The translations under genes were made by a program, and so were the position numbers. Below the pieces are notes generated by a model, which had not been told where the DNA came from, did no database searches, and saw only the letters and a list, made by a program, of their open reading frames with translations. A DNA stretch of 64,000 nucleotides. Origin: Epiperipatus broadwayi (lineage: Eukaryota; Onychophora; Udeonychophora; Euonychophora; Peripatidae). The number at the start of each line of letters is the position of its first letter. Position 1 is the stretch's first letter. The DNA lies in contig JAQFVV010000021.1 of assembly GCA_028023455.1 (NCBI GenBank), positions 3,185,351 through 3,249,350 of the forward strand, written 5' to 3'. Of the stretch, positions 1 to 11,259 are shown one piece after another.

Positions 1-39
1 ATCTTTTTCTTTATAATTGATTATATTTTTTATGGCGAA

Positions 40-290
40 TTTGAAATTTGAGTATGGTTATCATGAGAGAAGTTGATCCCATATATAATATAAGGATTAT
101 CTCAAAGCCATTCTAAAGAAGTGCAAGTTAATGGTTTCCATTGAGAAGATTTGGCAGGGAATAAATTACATTGGAGAGCTACAATATGACATGATATTGA
201 AGTAATTCAGAAAGAAAAGTTTTCTGAAAGACAGCATTATAAAATATCAAGTAAACAAAAAATTGGACCAGCATGTGATTTGTGTAGTCA
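40..290 (+). pseudogene. LINE reverse transcriptase C-terminal remnant
   Basis: A frame at 92-205 reads KDYLKAILKKCKL and then stops. It matches the tail of other copies in this window at 13340, 37520, 52610 and 57330, where a YGSETW block is followed by a (R)YKDxLK block. That order is the C-terminal extension seen after the polymerase domain in many animal non-LTR retrotransposons; the clade is not resolved here. Upstream bases carry stops and frameshifts. A pyrimidine-rich stretch after it (about 295-322) matches the 3' tail of the copy near 52990. It is a dead fragment whose 5' part lies outside the window or is lost. Confidence 0.6.
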
Positions 291-542
291 TATGTTTTTT
301 TTTCTCTTCTTTTTTTTTTTTGTAAATTGGAATAGTGATACTCATTTATAATTGGTGGTTTATTATTTTTAGTATTGAATAATAGGATGATTTCTTTTTT
401 CCCTATTTGGTGCTGTCAGAATCTTGTGCTAATAAGATATAGTAAAATATTGAAACATCCATAGAAATAATTTAAACTGAATTATTTAATGAGTGTTTTA
501 ACTGTTTTTACAATACCAAAAATAGTTTTAGAGCATTATTGA
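291..542. other. AT-rich stretch, LINE tail then nothing recognised
   Basis: The first 90 bases continue the LINE 3' end (poly-pyrimidine then AT-rich). The remainder is AT-rich with no coding or structural signal that I can support. Confidence 0.4.
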
Positions 543-1022
543 AAATATATATTGGTAGTTTTTGGCTATGCATACTTTGGCCCCTAGGTGATGCTGCAGA
601 ACCACCGAGAAGCCTGCAAGTGATAAATTTCTATAGAAAAATGGCTGAAATTGATGGAAAATTAAAATTAAAATGCCTAAGGCAAGATCTCAAAAGTAAG
701 TAAAAATCAAGTAAAAAATTTAGCCTAAAGCGAGTAAAAAATCAAGTGAAATAATACGTAAATTTTAAAAAAGTACACACACACACAAAAATGGTAAAAA
801 TACATAAAATAACCATTAAAATTAAAATACCAAAGGCAAGACATCAAAAGTAAGTAAAAAATTTTACTTACTTTTAATATCTTGCCTTAGGCATTTTAAT
901 TTTAATTTTCCATCGATTTTAGCCATTTTTGTATAGAATTTTATCACTTGCAGGCTTCTCAGTGGTTCTGCAGCATCACCTAGTGGCCACAGTATGCATA
1001 ACCGAAAACTACCTATATATTT
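543..1022. mobile_element. Foldback element, about 165-bp arms
   Basis: The left arm (545-710) and right arm (855-1022) are reverse complements along nearly their whole length. Shared landmarks include GGTGATGCTGCAGAACCAC, GCCTGCAAGTGATAAA and AAATGCCTAAGGCAAGAT. The spacer holds a further partial copy of the inner arm sequence (about 800-850) and a short CA run. There is no coding potential. The structure fits a non-autonomous palindromic element; no clear target-site duplication was seen. Confidence 0.75.
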
Positions 1023-1304
1023 AATGCAATCATTTTAATATTTCTTAGCAATATTTCATTGTTTATGACCACCAAAGTTGATCAGCAAAATTGGATGTTT
1101 CTCATATGCAAATATGAAATGAATTGCTGAAAGCAAAATATATATGGGTTCAATGACCAGACATTCCCTTTAGAAGGTGATGATGACTTCCAAGGTTATT
1201 GATTCATAAATTTGATCCTCTTATTTTAATAATAAAAGAAAATAATTTACAATGCAGTGCTGTAAAAATAATAGATTGTAAAAGTTCAAGTCATACCATT
1301 GTTA

Positions 1305-1800
1305 TTAAGACTTTAAAAAAATACAACTTCTGAGCAATAGATCTATGATACTTAGGGCAGGAGTTTGAAACCCAAGGTCCATGGATTTTGGTGCAGCTCT
1401 ATCATTTCTGATGCTTGAACTTCTTATAAACTCCTGAGCAATAAACCAGTGGGGTACAATGTGTTGTTGTAGAGTAGTCAAGAGTTGTTTGAAGTAGTCA
1501 ACTTTGGTGATCAAGGACCACGGATTGTAATCCAGCTCTATCACTTCTGAGGTGCAAACATCTTGTGAACTTGTGAGCAGTAAACCAGAATGGTTTAGCA
1601 TGCAATAATAGAATTCCCGACTTTGAAGCTCAAGATTGGTGAGTATGACCCAGGCCTCACTCCTATCTGATCAATAAATCTGTGGAGTTTAGTATGTTGT
1701 AATAAAGTATCCCACTTTGCAGCTGAAGATCCATAGTTTGTCACCCAATTCCCCAATGTTCAAACTTCCTATGAACCACTGAACAACTAGATTCTGCATA
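1305..1800 (+). repeat. Tandem tRNA-like units, about 4 copies of 100-135 bp
   Basis: Units share a block reading roughly CAGCTCTATCACTTCTGA, then GAACTTCTTATGAACT, then GAGCAATAAACCA. Each unit has a degenerate A-box-like segment (for example GTAGAGTAGTCAAGAG) and a B-box-like segment (GGATTGTAATCC). The same unit occurs alone near 15875, 16815, 23520, 51955 and 62340, and in tandem at 38738-39430. This suggests a tRNA-derived SINE or tRNA-like satellite. A 98-codon reverse-strand reading frame across it (1305-1601) is incidental. Confidence 0.55.
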
Positions 1801-2754
1801 CATTCAAGTATTTATTTTTAGATTTTTATTATGTCATTTTTTAAAAAAATAAAGGTTTTTACAATTAAGTTTATTAAATTTAAATTATTTATTGCATATA
1901 CGGATGTTTTGTTTTGCTGATATGAATGTTTGTACATCCAGCTAAAGATTTAAACATTCTATTCTGACCAAACTCAATGAGGGCGGATAGGAAATGTGAA
2001 AGAAAATATAATAAATTAATATACATATAAGAATGATAATTTCAGTTATTAAAACTAAAAAGTTTTGTGGTTAATAATTAACTTATTGTTTTCATTTAAT
2101 CAGTTAATTGCTTTAAATTATTCAGAAATGATGATTTGTGTTAAGTTGTAATGAAGATGAATTTATTTCCACATTCAGTTTGGATAAAGATAGAAAACTA
2201 ATTATGAGTAAAATTTCAAAACAGTTTTTTTTTTTTTTTACCTTTTCTAATTAATATGAATTCTGTTGTTTATGTTAATATGATTACTTGCAATATTTTT
2301 ATCGTTTCAGAATGTTTATTAGTTATTTTTAAAATTAACTTCTAATTAAAATATAATAAATTAGATCACAATATGCGTGTGTATATATAAATGTATTTTT
2401 ACCCTTACAATGAAACCTTAGTGCATACACATGTTATGTCTATGACTTGTGTTCGAATTCGACTTTGGTAAACGAAAAATCTTCAAATTCTGATCAGATT
2501 CAGTATTGTATTTATAAACAATATGGCTGTCTATAAAATATTGTCATATAAATGGATGCTACCTATTCTTATCTTGATAGTAAAACAAGAATGGGAAATG
2601 TCTCTTTCATTATGTTTCTATGAATGATGGATCTTGGAAAGATGTTTTCTCTACATTTGACTATTAAAAGACTCTTTGTCTATTATATACCTCCCCTATA
2701 TATATTGAACTATTAAAAGATTTTATCTATTATATATATATCTTCAAGGTCTAT
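1801..2754. other. AT-rich, no feature recognised
   Basis: Long A/T runs and short TA microsatellites occur near 2380 and 2730. No reading frame, palindrome or known repeat family of this window was recognised. Confidence 0.5.
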
Positions 2755-3245
2755 ATAAGTATATCAAACCATTAATAAGGATGGGATTCAACCCTTGTTA
2801 TTAAAAGTAGGTTACCTTGACAACAGTTTGAAATTGTTGATTGTTATTGATATTGGGATTGTCTAAGTGTTGAGTGTTTTTTAATGATTATTTATAAACC
2901 CATTTAGCCTTGAGCATTATTACATTTATTATTTAAGCAATATTTTGGGTGCAATTTGAAATTTATAATTGCAGTTTGTAATGTTATAATTGACTATTTA
3001 TTAGTCAGCATTCAGAATAGGTTTTATTTACCTGTTTAAAGAGACTTATTTAAACTTCTTTGTATCAATAATTTCAATCTCTGGGGTCAAGTTGCAATTG
3101 TTAGTGCATATATAAATATATTCGACCATTAATAAGGGTGGGGGTTCAACCATATTGTTAAAAGAAGGTTGCTTTAACAGCAGTTAGAAATTGTTAATTG
3201 GTATTGATATAGGGATTGTCTAAGTGTTGACTGTGTTAAATGAAT
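2755..3245 (+). repeat. F1 family: two copies plus linker
   Basis: Copies at about 2755-2900 and 3110-3245 share CATTAATAAGG, then a segment like GCCTTGACAACAGTTTGAA, then GGGATTGTCTAAGTGTTGA. The linker (2895-3100), containing TTTAGCCTTGAGCATTATTAC, recurs at 7880-8070 and 8220-8440, so copy plus linker form a larger repeat unit. There is no coding capacity. Further F1 copies lie near 3645 (reverse), 8060-8230, 8450, 22745 and 40083. Confidence 0.65.
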
Positions 3246-3260
3246 TTTAAAAAAAGTTGT

Positions 3261-3354
3261 CAAACATTGGTGACCTAGCGGTTAGCATAGCTGCCTTCCA
3301 AGCAGCTGGCCCGGGTTCGCTTTCCAGTCAACGCTTTGACATATAAAAAAAAAA
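3261..3354 (+). mobile_element. tRNA-derived SINE, subtype 1
   Basis: The tRNA-like head has an A box (TGACCTAGCGGTTAGCATAG) and a B box (GGGTTCGCTTTCC), followed by GCTTTGACATAT and an A-rich tail. An anticodon-like loop CTTCCAA sits in a stem CTGC/GCAG. A close copy lies at 60281-60379. Pol III promoter boxes and the A tail support a SINE rather than a functional tRNA, since the T-arm and acceptor pairing are decayed. Confidence 0.8.
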
Positions 3355-3364
3355 GTTATAGAAA

Positions 3365-3735
3365 CTGATGATAAAGCTTTTAAATCTAAAGTCATCTATC
3401 TTATGAAAACTTCCTTTGATATTAAAGGTGGGTGGTTTTTTAAATGAATTATAGCAAGGTTATTTCTATTTTATATGTGTATATGTTTTGTGTCTAGTTT
3501 ATCATCACTTGAGAAAGTCTATTTGATAATAGATGAAACCATGATAATGAGAGAAATTTAGTATAAATTTATTTTGCTAGTATGTAAGGTTGCATGATTT
3601 TCTATTTTCTATTATATTTGTGTGTGTATATATATATACAAGAAAGCAGTCAACACTTAAATAATATCAATATCATAATCACCAATCTCAATCTATTGCC
3701 ATGGCAACCTTTATCTATGGTCTAATAGGACTTGA
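3365..3735. repeat. F10 half copy followed by inverted F1 copy
   Basis: From 3370 to 3615 the sequence matches the right arm of the foldback at 39955-40640, with landmarks such as TTTGATATTAAAGGTGGGTGG, AGATGAAACCATGAT and GCATGATTTTCTATT. From about 3650 to 3730 an F1 element appears on the reverse strand (AGTCAACACTTA, then TGCCATGGCAACC). A TA run (about 3626-3640) separates them. Both are non-coding interspersed repeats. Confidence 0.55.
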
Positions 3736-4083
3736 CTAAGTTTAAAAAACCTTATATATCCCTGAATTTAAGACACAGTACGATTTTAAGCTTAGAAAAT
3801 TGGGAAAAAATGGCCATTAAGTTAATAAAATTTTTGCTTCAAATTTAAGACCCACCCCACTTTTATTAGTTCAAAATTTGTACAAAAAGTGTGACTTACA
3901 ATTGAAGTAATAAATATATATATATATATATGCTTTAAATTTAACAATTAAACCAGAGACCTCTATAAAGAATTACCTCATTTACACTTGATAGTTGTTT
4001 GCTTCAATTTGCAATCTCTTAATATTATTTTATCTTAAAATTTAATACATACAATGCAATATACTTATAAACATGTACAATAG

Positions 4084-4196
4084 TGCCAAGCATTGTTAGC
4101 CAAAAGGTCAGCGCAGCCGCCTTGCAAGCAAGCAGTTGGTTGCAGACGGTTGTTGCAGGTTCGCCTCCCAGACAATGCTATGACATATGGAAAAAA
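4084..4196 (+). mobile_element. tRNA-derived SINE, subtype 2
   Basis: The head begins GCATTGTTAGCCAAAAGGTC (A box) and has CTTGCAA as the anticodon-like loop. A subtype-specific insert (GCAGTTGGTTGCAGACGG) precedes the B box GCAGGTTCGCCTCCC, and the copy ends with ATGCTATGACATATGG and an A run. The same layout occurs at 28171, 37251 (reverse) and 49074. The short open frame across it (4093-4299) is incidental. Confidence 0.82.
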
Positions 4197-4199
4197 CAT

Positions 4200-4735
4200 G
4201 TGCAATAGTTCAGTTGAGCAACCCACACACTGGAATGTAAACAACCATAGATTTGATGAGTTCTTCTATTCTCTCTTCAACCATAATGAAAGTTTGTAGT
4301 CTAAGAAGGACTCAGAATATACAATCAAACAGAAATGAATACTATTAAAAAGTATATATTTATCTCATAGCTTTCAGTTTATTTTACACAAGTATTATAC
4401 ACTTCATTATTTTAATTAAATGTATGTTTAACTAAAAATAATAATTTAACTCTAAACATTTGATGATAAATTCATTATGATTAAAAGATGTATATATAAT
4501 TCTATCTATCTGCATGTGCAAAGAGGATATGTTGGATTTTTCTTCATGAAAGCAATCCTGATGATTTAAAAACACAATATTAGTCTGTCTTTCATCATCA
4601 GTCTTTTGATGCAACACACACTGCTATCCTTGAAAAACTTAATTGACTTTTAACAGGTATCAGAACTATATATATTTCTAGAAAAGATGACAATAGATTG
4701 ACTTCTGAAGTCTTAAAGTGGATTTCAAATGATTA
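4200..4735. other. AT-rich, no feature recognised
   Basis: Nothing beyond short AT runs. A 61-codon reverse frame at 4432-4617 has AT-driven composition and no recognisable motif. Confidence 0.45.
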
Positions 4736-4739
4736 TGAA

Positions 4740-5043
4740 AGATATAAAAGAAATCACATGTGAGATGGATATATGAGATGACATGTGAAATGGATAAATG
4801 AGATAAACAAATGTAATAATCAAATAGACATTGCTCGGTTAGAGATATAAAAGAGATAACATATGAAATGGATATATGAGATGACATGTGAGATGGATAA
4901 ATGAGATGAACAAATGTAATAATCAAATAGACATTGCTCGGTGAGAGATATAAAAGAGATCATATGTGAGATGGATATATGAGATCACATGTGAGATGGA
5001 TAAATAAGATAAACAAATGTAATAATTAAATAGACATTGCTTG
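4740..5043. repeat. Minisatellite, 3 copies of about 103 bp
   Basis: Three successive units start at 4740, 4843 and 4946. Each begins AGATATAAAAGA and ends near AATAGACATTGCT. Within each unit a shorter motif (ATGTGAGATGGATAWATGAGAT) also repeats, so the unit grew from a smaller duplication. An 82-codon reverse frame across it is an artefact of the repeat. Confidence 0.9.
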
Positions 5044-5164
5044 AAAGGTCATAGAGTTAGAATACCGGAAGTGATTCCATTAGAGCCATGGTTCATGGAT
5101 CTTGAAATATAGAGTCTATCACTAAATTATGCAAGGTAATAAATAGGCATTTCTTTTTTTAGTT

Positions 5165-5260
5165 GTGTAAATAATATTCATTAAGGCTGTAGCCTCAAGC
5201 ACATGCGTATAAAATGCGATAGTAGGGACCTCTACAGGTCTTAAAACCACAAGCTTACTC
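5165..5260 (+). repeat. F6 half copy
   Basis: The segment AAGGCTGTAGCCTCAAGCAC, followed by AGGGACCTCTACA and an ACAAG-type end, matches one arm of the palindrome at 19561-19806 and the half copy at 20300-20470. It is non-coding. Confidence 0.5.
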
Positions 5261-5363
5261 ATTGGAAGAAAATGGGGGAACGAAAAAGGATTAAAAATAG
5301 GAAAAGACTAAATTATATTTAAAAAATATATTTTTTCTGCAATAGATTTATAGTAGTTGAAAA

Positions 5364-5389
5364 TGATAATGATGATGATGATGATGATG
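5364..5389. repeat. (GAT)n microsatellite
   Basis: About eight GAT/ATG trinucleotide units with one early interruption. Confidence 0.9.
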
Positions 5390-5399
5390 TATCGGCTTA

Positions 5400-7250
5400 T
5401 ATTAAATTATAACACAAACTAGATGTATTACACAATGTCAGCTCTATAAATATATATTTATATCCTTGGCAAGAAATACAATAGTTATTCTTATCAATCC
5501 CAAATATCAATACGTATTTATATTATATTATAAAAACACAATAAAAGAATATATCAATATGTAATCTTAGACAACTATTATGCCTTCTACGCGTTAGCGT
5601 CATATTTACGGTTATCAGCGCAGTATAACGATTTACCGTTTAATATTTTTTTAAAAAATAAACATTTTTTTTAACTTATTGGAACGCTATTAATGGAAAG
5701 GTTCAATCCATTATATATATAATACTTAAAACAATTTCATCTTTTTTTGTGCGTTTGTCAATTATTTTTAATGTTACAGAATTTTAAAAGGCATTTAAAA
5801 TTTGGCACACATACGAACACATGGGAGAGAATCTTAGCTCAAACAACCGAGATAAAGTATTCTGATCAGACATTTTGTTAGAAAGACCTATAAATTGAAA
5901 AACAATGAATTATAAAACATTTTATTTTGAATGGGTTAAAGTGCGGTTACGCTTTTGGCATATGATGACAACGATACATCACAACATTTGCATTAATCAA
6001 ATATTTAATTAAATAAGGGGAACATAAATAAAAATAGATATTACATATATATTGAATGAGTTGAAATTTAGATATTTAAAACTTACTAAACTTGCGGTTA
6101 TCTCAAGGCAATTTGAGCATTAAAAAAATGAAAATTTGGAAGTGGGAGGTCACTGATGAAAACAAATGAGAAAAATTAATGGATTATGAAATGTAATTGT
6201 TTTTATAAGAGATTATAATATAGTTTTCCTCCTTTTCGAAAGATATTTGAAATGTAAAAAGATTGAGGAATTATTTAATAGATATTTTTTTAAGTAGTGG
6301 GGGAATATAAAACCAGTAGATTTACAAATTTAATTTCTCTTTGAAAAGATTAGAAACTTTATATATACCAAGAATTCTAAGAATGATTCTAACGTAATTG
6401 GCTGTTCATTGTTGAATGTTTAATCAAGGGAAACGAAGCACTTTAGTTGAGATTTGAATATTAGTATATTTGTACAAAACATTTAAAAATAATCCCGGAC
6501 AAGTTGTGGATTTTACAGAGCATTTAATTATTAATAAAATATGATCAAGAAATTTTTACAATTCTGATTGAAGATAGAGATCATTAGCCACTTTATTAAG
6601 ACCTTCACTTCTGTTTACTGTACTTATATATTTGACAAACATTAACTATATGCTTTCATGGCTTGTCTTTGTCCATATCTACATAGATCATTGACTGTTT
6701 TGATTTCCATCTATAAGATGGAAATAGTGCTATGATCATGAATATCTTCTGGTGATGAAACTCCAATAACATTTAGGAGGACCAAATCCAACTATTTTTA
6801 CCTTTGGATATATGGTGACTTTTTGGATGTAAATTTTTGGTTGAATATTCAGAAAATGGATCTGATTTGAGATGAGCCTTAAGTAGCAATTTATTATTTA
6901 AATTTATCCATAATTATTATTTTATTTATTTTGTTTGAGGCAATCTGTTTTCCTATATCTGAGGGAGAAATATGTAAAAGAAGAAGACTTTACAGTGGAG
7001 TAGACTTGACTGAATATCTTTCATGGTAATATTTAAATGAGTATCCAGAAGTTTATTGTGATCATTTTTCAGCCAAACAGGGATACAGTTTTTTCCAGAA
7101 AAAAATATGCTAGTGTTAAGAAATCCATCCATAAAGGGCTTGCGTCAGAACCTCAAGTCAAACAATTTTTTAAGGAAATTATTTCTGGAAATTATTTTAA
7201 TTTTAGTTTAAAAAAGGAAAATTAGTTAGCAAATAATAACAACTTCCAAC
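5400..7250. other. No recognised feature; one unassigned short frame
   Basis: This AT-rich stretch contains CG-containing sequence near 5585-5640 and 5950, unlike most of the window, which may mean older unique DNA. A 62-codon frame at 7037-7225 has lysine-rich composition but no motif I recognise, and nothing suggests it is expressed. Confidence 0.4.
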
Positions 7251-7253
7251 TTC

Positions 7254-7541
7254 AAAACAGGCAAAATTCTCCATACAGTAGTGCCACTCAGTGCAAGTCA
7301 GGGTAATCAATGGATGCCAGAAGGCTTGTGAAAAGATCCTATCTAGTGCCTGCTCATCCAATATCCCCAGACTAGTTTCTAGCTTGTGGCTTTAGTCAAT
7401 GAGGAGCATTGGATCTGAGAGCACTGTGGATATTGGATGAGTAGGCACTAGATAGGGTTTTATGCAGAAGCTTTCTGGCATTCACTGATTACTCTGGCTT
7501 GCACTGAGTGGCATTACTGTATATAGAGTTTTGCCTGTTTT
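7254..7541. mobile_element. F2 palindrome, about 114-bp arms
   Basis: The left arm (7254-7367) and right arm (7428-7541) are inverted copies. Landmarks are AGGCAAAATTCTCCATACAG, CACTCAGTGCAAGTC, ATCAATGGATGCCAG and TCTAGTGCCTGCTCATCC. A flanking segment, TGGTGATCATGTGATGTTTAG (about 7568-7588), recurs beside other F2 copies and is probably the true outer end. Other F2 copies lie near 16055, 25085, 34749, 46365, 55091 and 61255. Confidence 0.8.
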
Positions 7542-8050
7542 AATAACAGTTATATAAGCAAGCATATGGTGATCATGTGATGTTTAGTGGACTTCCAACT
7601 TTATTATAACTATTGTTTTAATGACTAGTCTTCTTAAAAACAAACAAATTTTAAATAAAATCTCATTGTAATCACATATTTTTAGGTTTAAAATGAATAT
7701 GTTGCATAAATAAGCTTAAATATTTAGATAAATTATTAAAAATTAGAATTTTTGTTTTCAAAAGAGCGTACACTTGTCTTAGGCCAAATAATCTACCAAT
7801 TAGTGGCATTGTTAGTTTTTTTGACTTGTGATTCAACCAATTAGGGAATTTTTAACTTCCTTTAAATTTGAAAATTTGCATTTAGCCTTGAGCATTATTA
7901 CACTTATGTAAGTAAATACTTTGGGTGCAATTTGAAAATTATAATTGCAGTTTGAAATGTTATAATTGACTATTTATTAGTCTGCATTCAGAACAAGTTA
8001 TATTTACCTGTTTAAGGAGGTTTAATTAAACTTCTTTATATCAATAATTT

Positions 8051-8171
8051 CAATCTCTGTGGTCAAGATGCAAAAAGAAGATTGCCTTAACAATAGTTTG
8101 AGATTGTTTGCTGAACAATCTCAAACTATTGTTAAGGCAACCTCCTTTTTGCAACTTGGCCACAGAGAGAT
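8051..8171. repeat. Near-perfect hairpin inside F1 block
   Basis: Arms 8051-8108 and 8114-8171 are inverted copies with a 5-base loop (8109-8113). About 27 bases nearest the loop pair perfectly, and the outer half has a few mismatches and a 2-base bulge. The arms are F1 sequence, so this is a head-to-head F1 junction. Confidence 0.85.
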
Positions 8172-8293
8172 TGTTGATTGCTATTGTTTAGGTATTGATT
8201 GATTTTTAATGATTACTTACAAACCCATTTAGCCTTGAGCATTATTACACTTATTATTTAAGTAATAATTTGGGTGCAATTTGATATATATAT

Positions 8294-8360
8294 ATTTTTT
8301 TCATATGTCATAGCATTGGCCGGGACGCGAACCCACAACCTTCTGCAACCAACTACTTGC
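8294..8360 (-). mobile_element. Truncated tRNA-derived SINE, subtype 2
   Basis: On the reverse strand it retains the B box (TGTGGGTTCGCGTCCC) and the ATGCTATGACATATGA tail, but the A box half is missing. It interrupts an F1 linker, replacing the part between CAATTTGA and GCATTCAGAAC, so insertion was accompanied by deletion. Confidence 0.7.
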
Positions 8361-8681
8361 ATTCAGAACATGTTATAGTTATCTGTTTAAGGAGGTTTAT
8401 TTAAACTTCTTTGTATCAATAATTTGCAATCTTTAGTGTCAATATAAATATATTGGACCATAAATAAAGGTGGGATTCCACCTTTATTGTTAAAATGTGG
8501 TTGCCATGACAACAGTTTGACATTATTATATTTATTGATATTGGGATTATCAAAGTGTTGACTGGTTTTTAATGATTACATGATATTGTACAATACTGAT
8601 AATTTTTTAAAATAAATGTAATGTAATTTATCTTTACGAAAATGCAATATAGATGTATTTGCCTGAAGGTATGTGATGATG

Positions 8682-9409
8682 GTATATTGCATGTGATAAT
8701 ATGTCGGACTATTTCCATTATCTATCACTAAATGTTGAATGTATAGAAAATTTCAAACTTTATTTAAACTTTTCAAATACAAACAACTTGTTAGTAATAA
8801 CACACAAATAGAAACACAGGTTAGTAATTACATAACATTTTGAGTAGCATTATTCTCCACTCTTCTTTGGATGTTGCTGACCTGACCTGTGATAGTATTC
8901 ATATAGGAGTCAAACTCACACCTTTAGATTCTCAAATATCAAACATTCTAATCAACTGAGCTTTCCTGTCAAAAGCAACAGATAGTAGAAATTTCATATA
9001 CTTATATGTGAGGGTTGGTTCAAAAAAAAATTTTGAAGGACTTAGGAGAATTTGAACCAGTCCTCATATATAAATATATAAAAGGTCATCTACTATCTAT
9101 TGCTCTTAATAGGATAGTTCATTTGGATAGAGGATTTGCCTTAAAATTTATTTTCAAGAATCTAAAAGTGCAAGTTCAATTCCTATGCAAATACTCCCAC
9201 TGGTCAGGCCAACAACACCTGAAGAAGAGTGGAGAATAATACTATTCAAAACGTTGGGTAATTACTAACCGGTGTTGTCTATCTGTGTGTTATTACTAAT
9301 AAGTTCTTTATATTTGAAAATTTTAAATAAAGTTTACAATTTTCTATACATTCAACATTTACTGATAGGTGATGGAAATAGTTCAACATATTATCACATG
9401 CAATATAGT
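8682..9409. mobile_element. F7 palindrome: inverted tRNA-headed SINE-like copies
   Basis: The two halves mirror each other: TATTGCATGTGATAATATG at the left end, CATATTATCACATGCAATAT at the right. Each half contains a tRNA-like head (reverse strand on the left: AGCTCAGTTGATTAGAATG, then GTGAGTTTGACTCC), followed by a body with ACCTGAAGAAGAG, TAATACT and AAACGTT. The tRNA-like heads sit near the centre and the 3' ends point outward. Related copies lie near 12690, 37605, 60470 and 63410. A 74-codon frame at 9015-9239 is incidental. Confidence 0.72.
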
Positions 9410-9580
9410 ATTTTATAAATATTATTATATATTGCTCTTTTTTGTAATTAATATTAATCCATGCTCTTCTGACAGCGTATACAACTACTAGGTATATATT
9501 TGATTAACTAAACATATAGCTGTATATAAATGCTAGAAGAAATTAACTTAAAAGAATACCAACAATAACTATCATTAATT

Positions 9581-9676
9581 ATTTTTCATGTGACAAAGCA
9601 TCGGCCGGGATGCGAACCCGCTAACCCGGGACAACTGCTTGTAAGGCAGCTGTGCTGACCACTCGGCCACCAACGC
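9581..9676 (-). mobile_element. Intact tRNA-derived SINE, subtype 3, with TSD
   Basis: Reverse strand: GCGTTGGTGGCCGAGTGGTC (A box), anticodon-like loop CTTACAA in a GCTGC/GCAGT stem, then B box GCGGGTTCGCATCCCGGC. The first seven bases (GCGTTGG) can pair with CCGATGC, retaining a tRNA acceptor stem. The copy is flanked by the 9-base direct repeat TCATTAATT at 9572-9580 and 9677-9685, which fixes both ends. Confidence 0.9.
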
Positions 9677-9689
9677 TCATTAATTGTGT

Positions 9690-10890
9690 TTTGTTTTATT
9701 GCATTTCCCCTGCTGAGCATTATTCTCAAAAGCAAATATATTCAAAATCCTCAGTTTTTATTTATTATTGCTTGAATATAGTTTCGTCTTCTACATCGGT
9801 ATTCAGCATAATATTTAATATTTTTAATCTTTTCTTCGATTAAATCATAAGTATGGAGTTGTTTTTTATATCTGTTAGTATTGTCTTTAATTAATTCTCC
9901 ATCGTTAAGTATTAGAATCACCTAAAGTTTGCAATTTATTAGCAGTACTACGGTGTCAGTCGTAAATAAGTTTGATTATTTTAATTTTAAATTATATTTT
10001 AATAAATTTATTTTATTACTGTTTAGAATGCAATTTACGGTTCACGGATTTGAATTCCATTTACTTTCTTCTGTATGAATGTTAGTTCTCTTTCAAAGAT
10101 AGATTAAAATGTTTCAGCAATAAAATTTTATCAGTAAATAATGTTTGATCAACATCTATAGCAATAATACAATAAAATTAATAATTTGTCAGCTTTCTTG
10201 GTCATTATTTATATGTGTATGTGTGTCAGTGGGTGCGCGCGCGCGTAAACATCTAAATGCGTAATTGTATACGTATACAAATTAATAACATTAAAATAAA
10301 CAAGATTTGGGAAAATTAAAAATTATTTTCTATTTTGCAAATTATTCCTATATTATTAATCTCTATGCGTTATTTTTTTTGATCCGGAACGTTTTACTTT
10401 CTTAAAGAACTTAGCTATCACGTGTTTGGAAATGTGTGATACTGCTAAATTTCCAAATAAATAAATAAATAAAATCTAGTAATGAAACGTGTATAATATA
10501 TATTCAAATGATGGAATATTTTTATGATATTAATGTCTACTCTTTTATTTATTTATTTTTTAATCTCCGAACAGACAAACATTAACGCCATATTTAATAT
10601 ATAAAAATAAGAAAAGGTAAAATAGCTTTCCCACCATCCCATTAAAAAAAAAAAGTAGTAAAGAAGGAGTCCTCATAAAATGTTTCTAATGGCTAAATGT
10701 TGAAGAAAAGAGGAGATTGACTAGTTTTAATCCTCATTTCACTCTAACAAAAATTGCTAGATACCCATTTACTGACCAATATTTTTCTAATGATTAGTTA
10801 TGTGGTAGCTACTTTGCATTAAAATCTTAAGTATGAAACCTAAAAAAAGTTTGTTTAATCCAATATTTGAAATACAGGCATTCTTCATAT
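9690..10890. other. No recognised feature
   Basis: AT-rich with a short GCGCGC run near 10236 and a few CG sites. Short frames here have no recognisable domain. Confidence 0.45.
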
Positions 10891-10894
10891 ACCT

Positions 10895-11255
10895 GGAGTC
10901 TAATTGTAAGTATGGGGAATTTGAACACAGACTTTCAAGCACCCTTCAACTATCCACACTATCTTATACCACCGATACACATGACCACACCCACGTAGAA
11001 AAGATAAATAATCACCAATATACGTATTTCGTCCATTAAAGTATGAAGATTTGCTATCTTAATATAAACTGAGCACTGATTATATATATGTGGGGGGGGG
11101 AGATGATAATCTGGACCAACTGATCAGTGCTGGTTCAGCACGAAATATATATATTGGTGATTATTTATCTTTTCTACATGTGTGTGGTCATGTGTTGGTT
11201 TGAGATAGTGTGGATAGTTGAAGGATGCTTGAAAATTTGAGTTCAAATTTCCTAT
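10895..11255. mobile_element. F3 palindrome
   Basis: The left arm (about 10912-11035) and right arm (11120-11255) are inverted copies. Landmarks are TTTGAACWCAGACTTTCAAGC, CTATCCACACTATCT, GATACACATGACCACAC and AAGATAAATAATCACCAATA. The centre contains a run of ten G. Related copies lie at 21021, 33345, 34175, 36395 and 44421. Confidence 0.8.
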
Positions 11256-11259
11256 ATGT

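Larger units (their letters stand above)
7860..8600. repeat. F1 block with three linker/arm units
   Basis: Linker units (TTAGCCTTGAGCATTATTAC) occur at about 7880-8070 and 8220-8440. F1 arms lie at 8070-8230 and 8445-8590. The block holds a tight hairpin at 8051-8171 and a truncated SINE at 8294-8360, both listed separately. Confidence 0.65.

Noticed and set aside
1305-1601. 98-codon reverse frame
   Set aside because: It lies wholly in tandem tRNA-like repeats, and no domain or codon bias supports it.
4678-4926. 82-codon reverse frame with repeated SYISH-like phrases
   Set aside because: An artefact of the 103-bp minisatellite.
5584-5640. CG-containing patch as a promoter or CpG island
   Set aside because: It is far too short and has no associated transcript signal.
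7037-7225. 62-codon frame with lysine-rich peptide
   Set aside because: No recognisable motif, no neighbouring exon signals, and its length is unremarkable for AT-rich DNA.
7254-8600. CRISPR array or prokaryotic defence locus
   Set aside because: Repeats are long, diverged, inverted and unevenly spaced, and the DNA shows eukaryotic SINEs and LINEs throughout.
9581-9676. A functional tRNA gene
   Set aside because: The copy has target-site duplications, an A-rich tail and many dispersed relatives, and its variable region is not that of a normal tRNA; it is a SINE.
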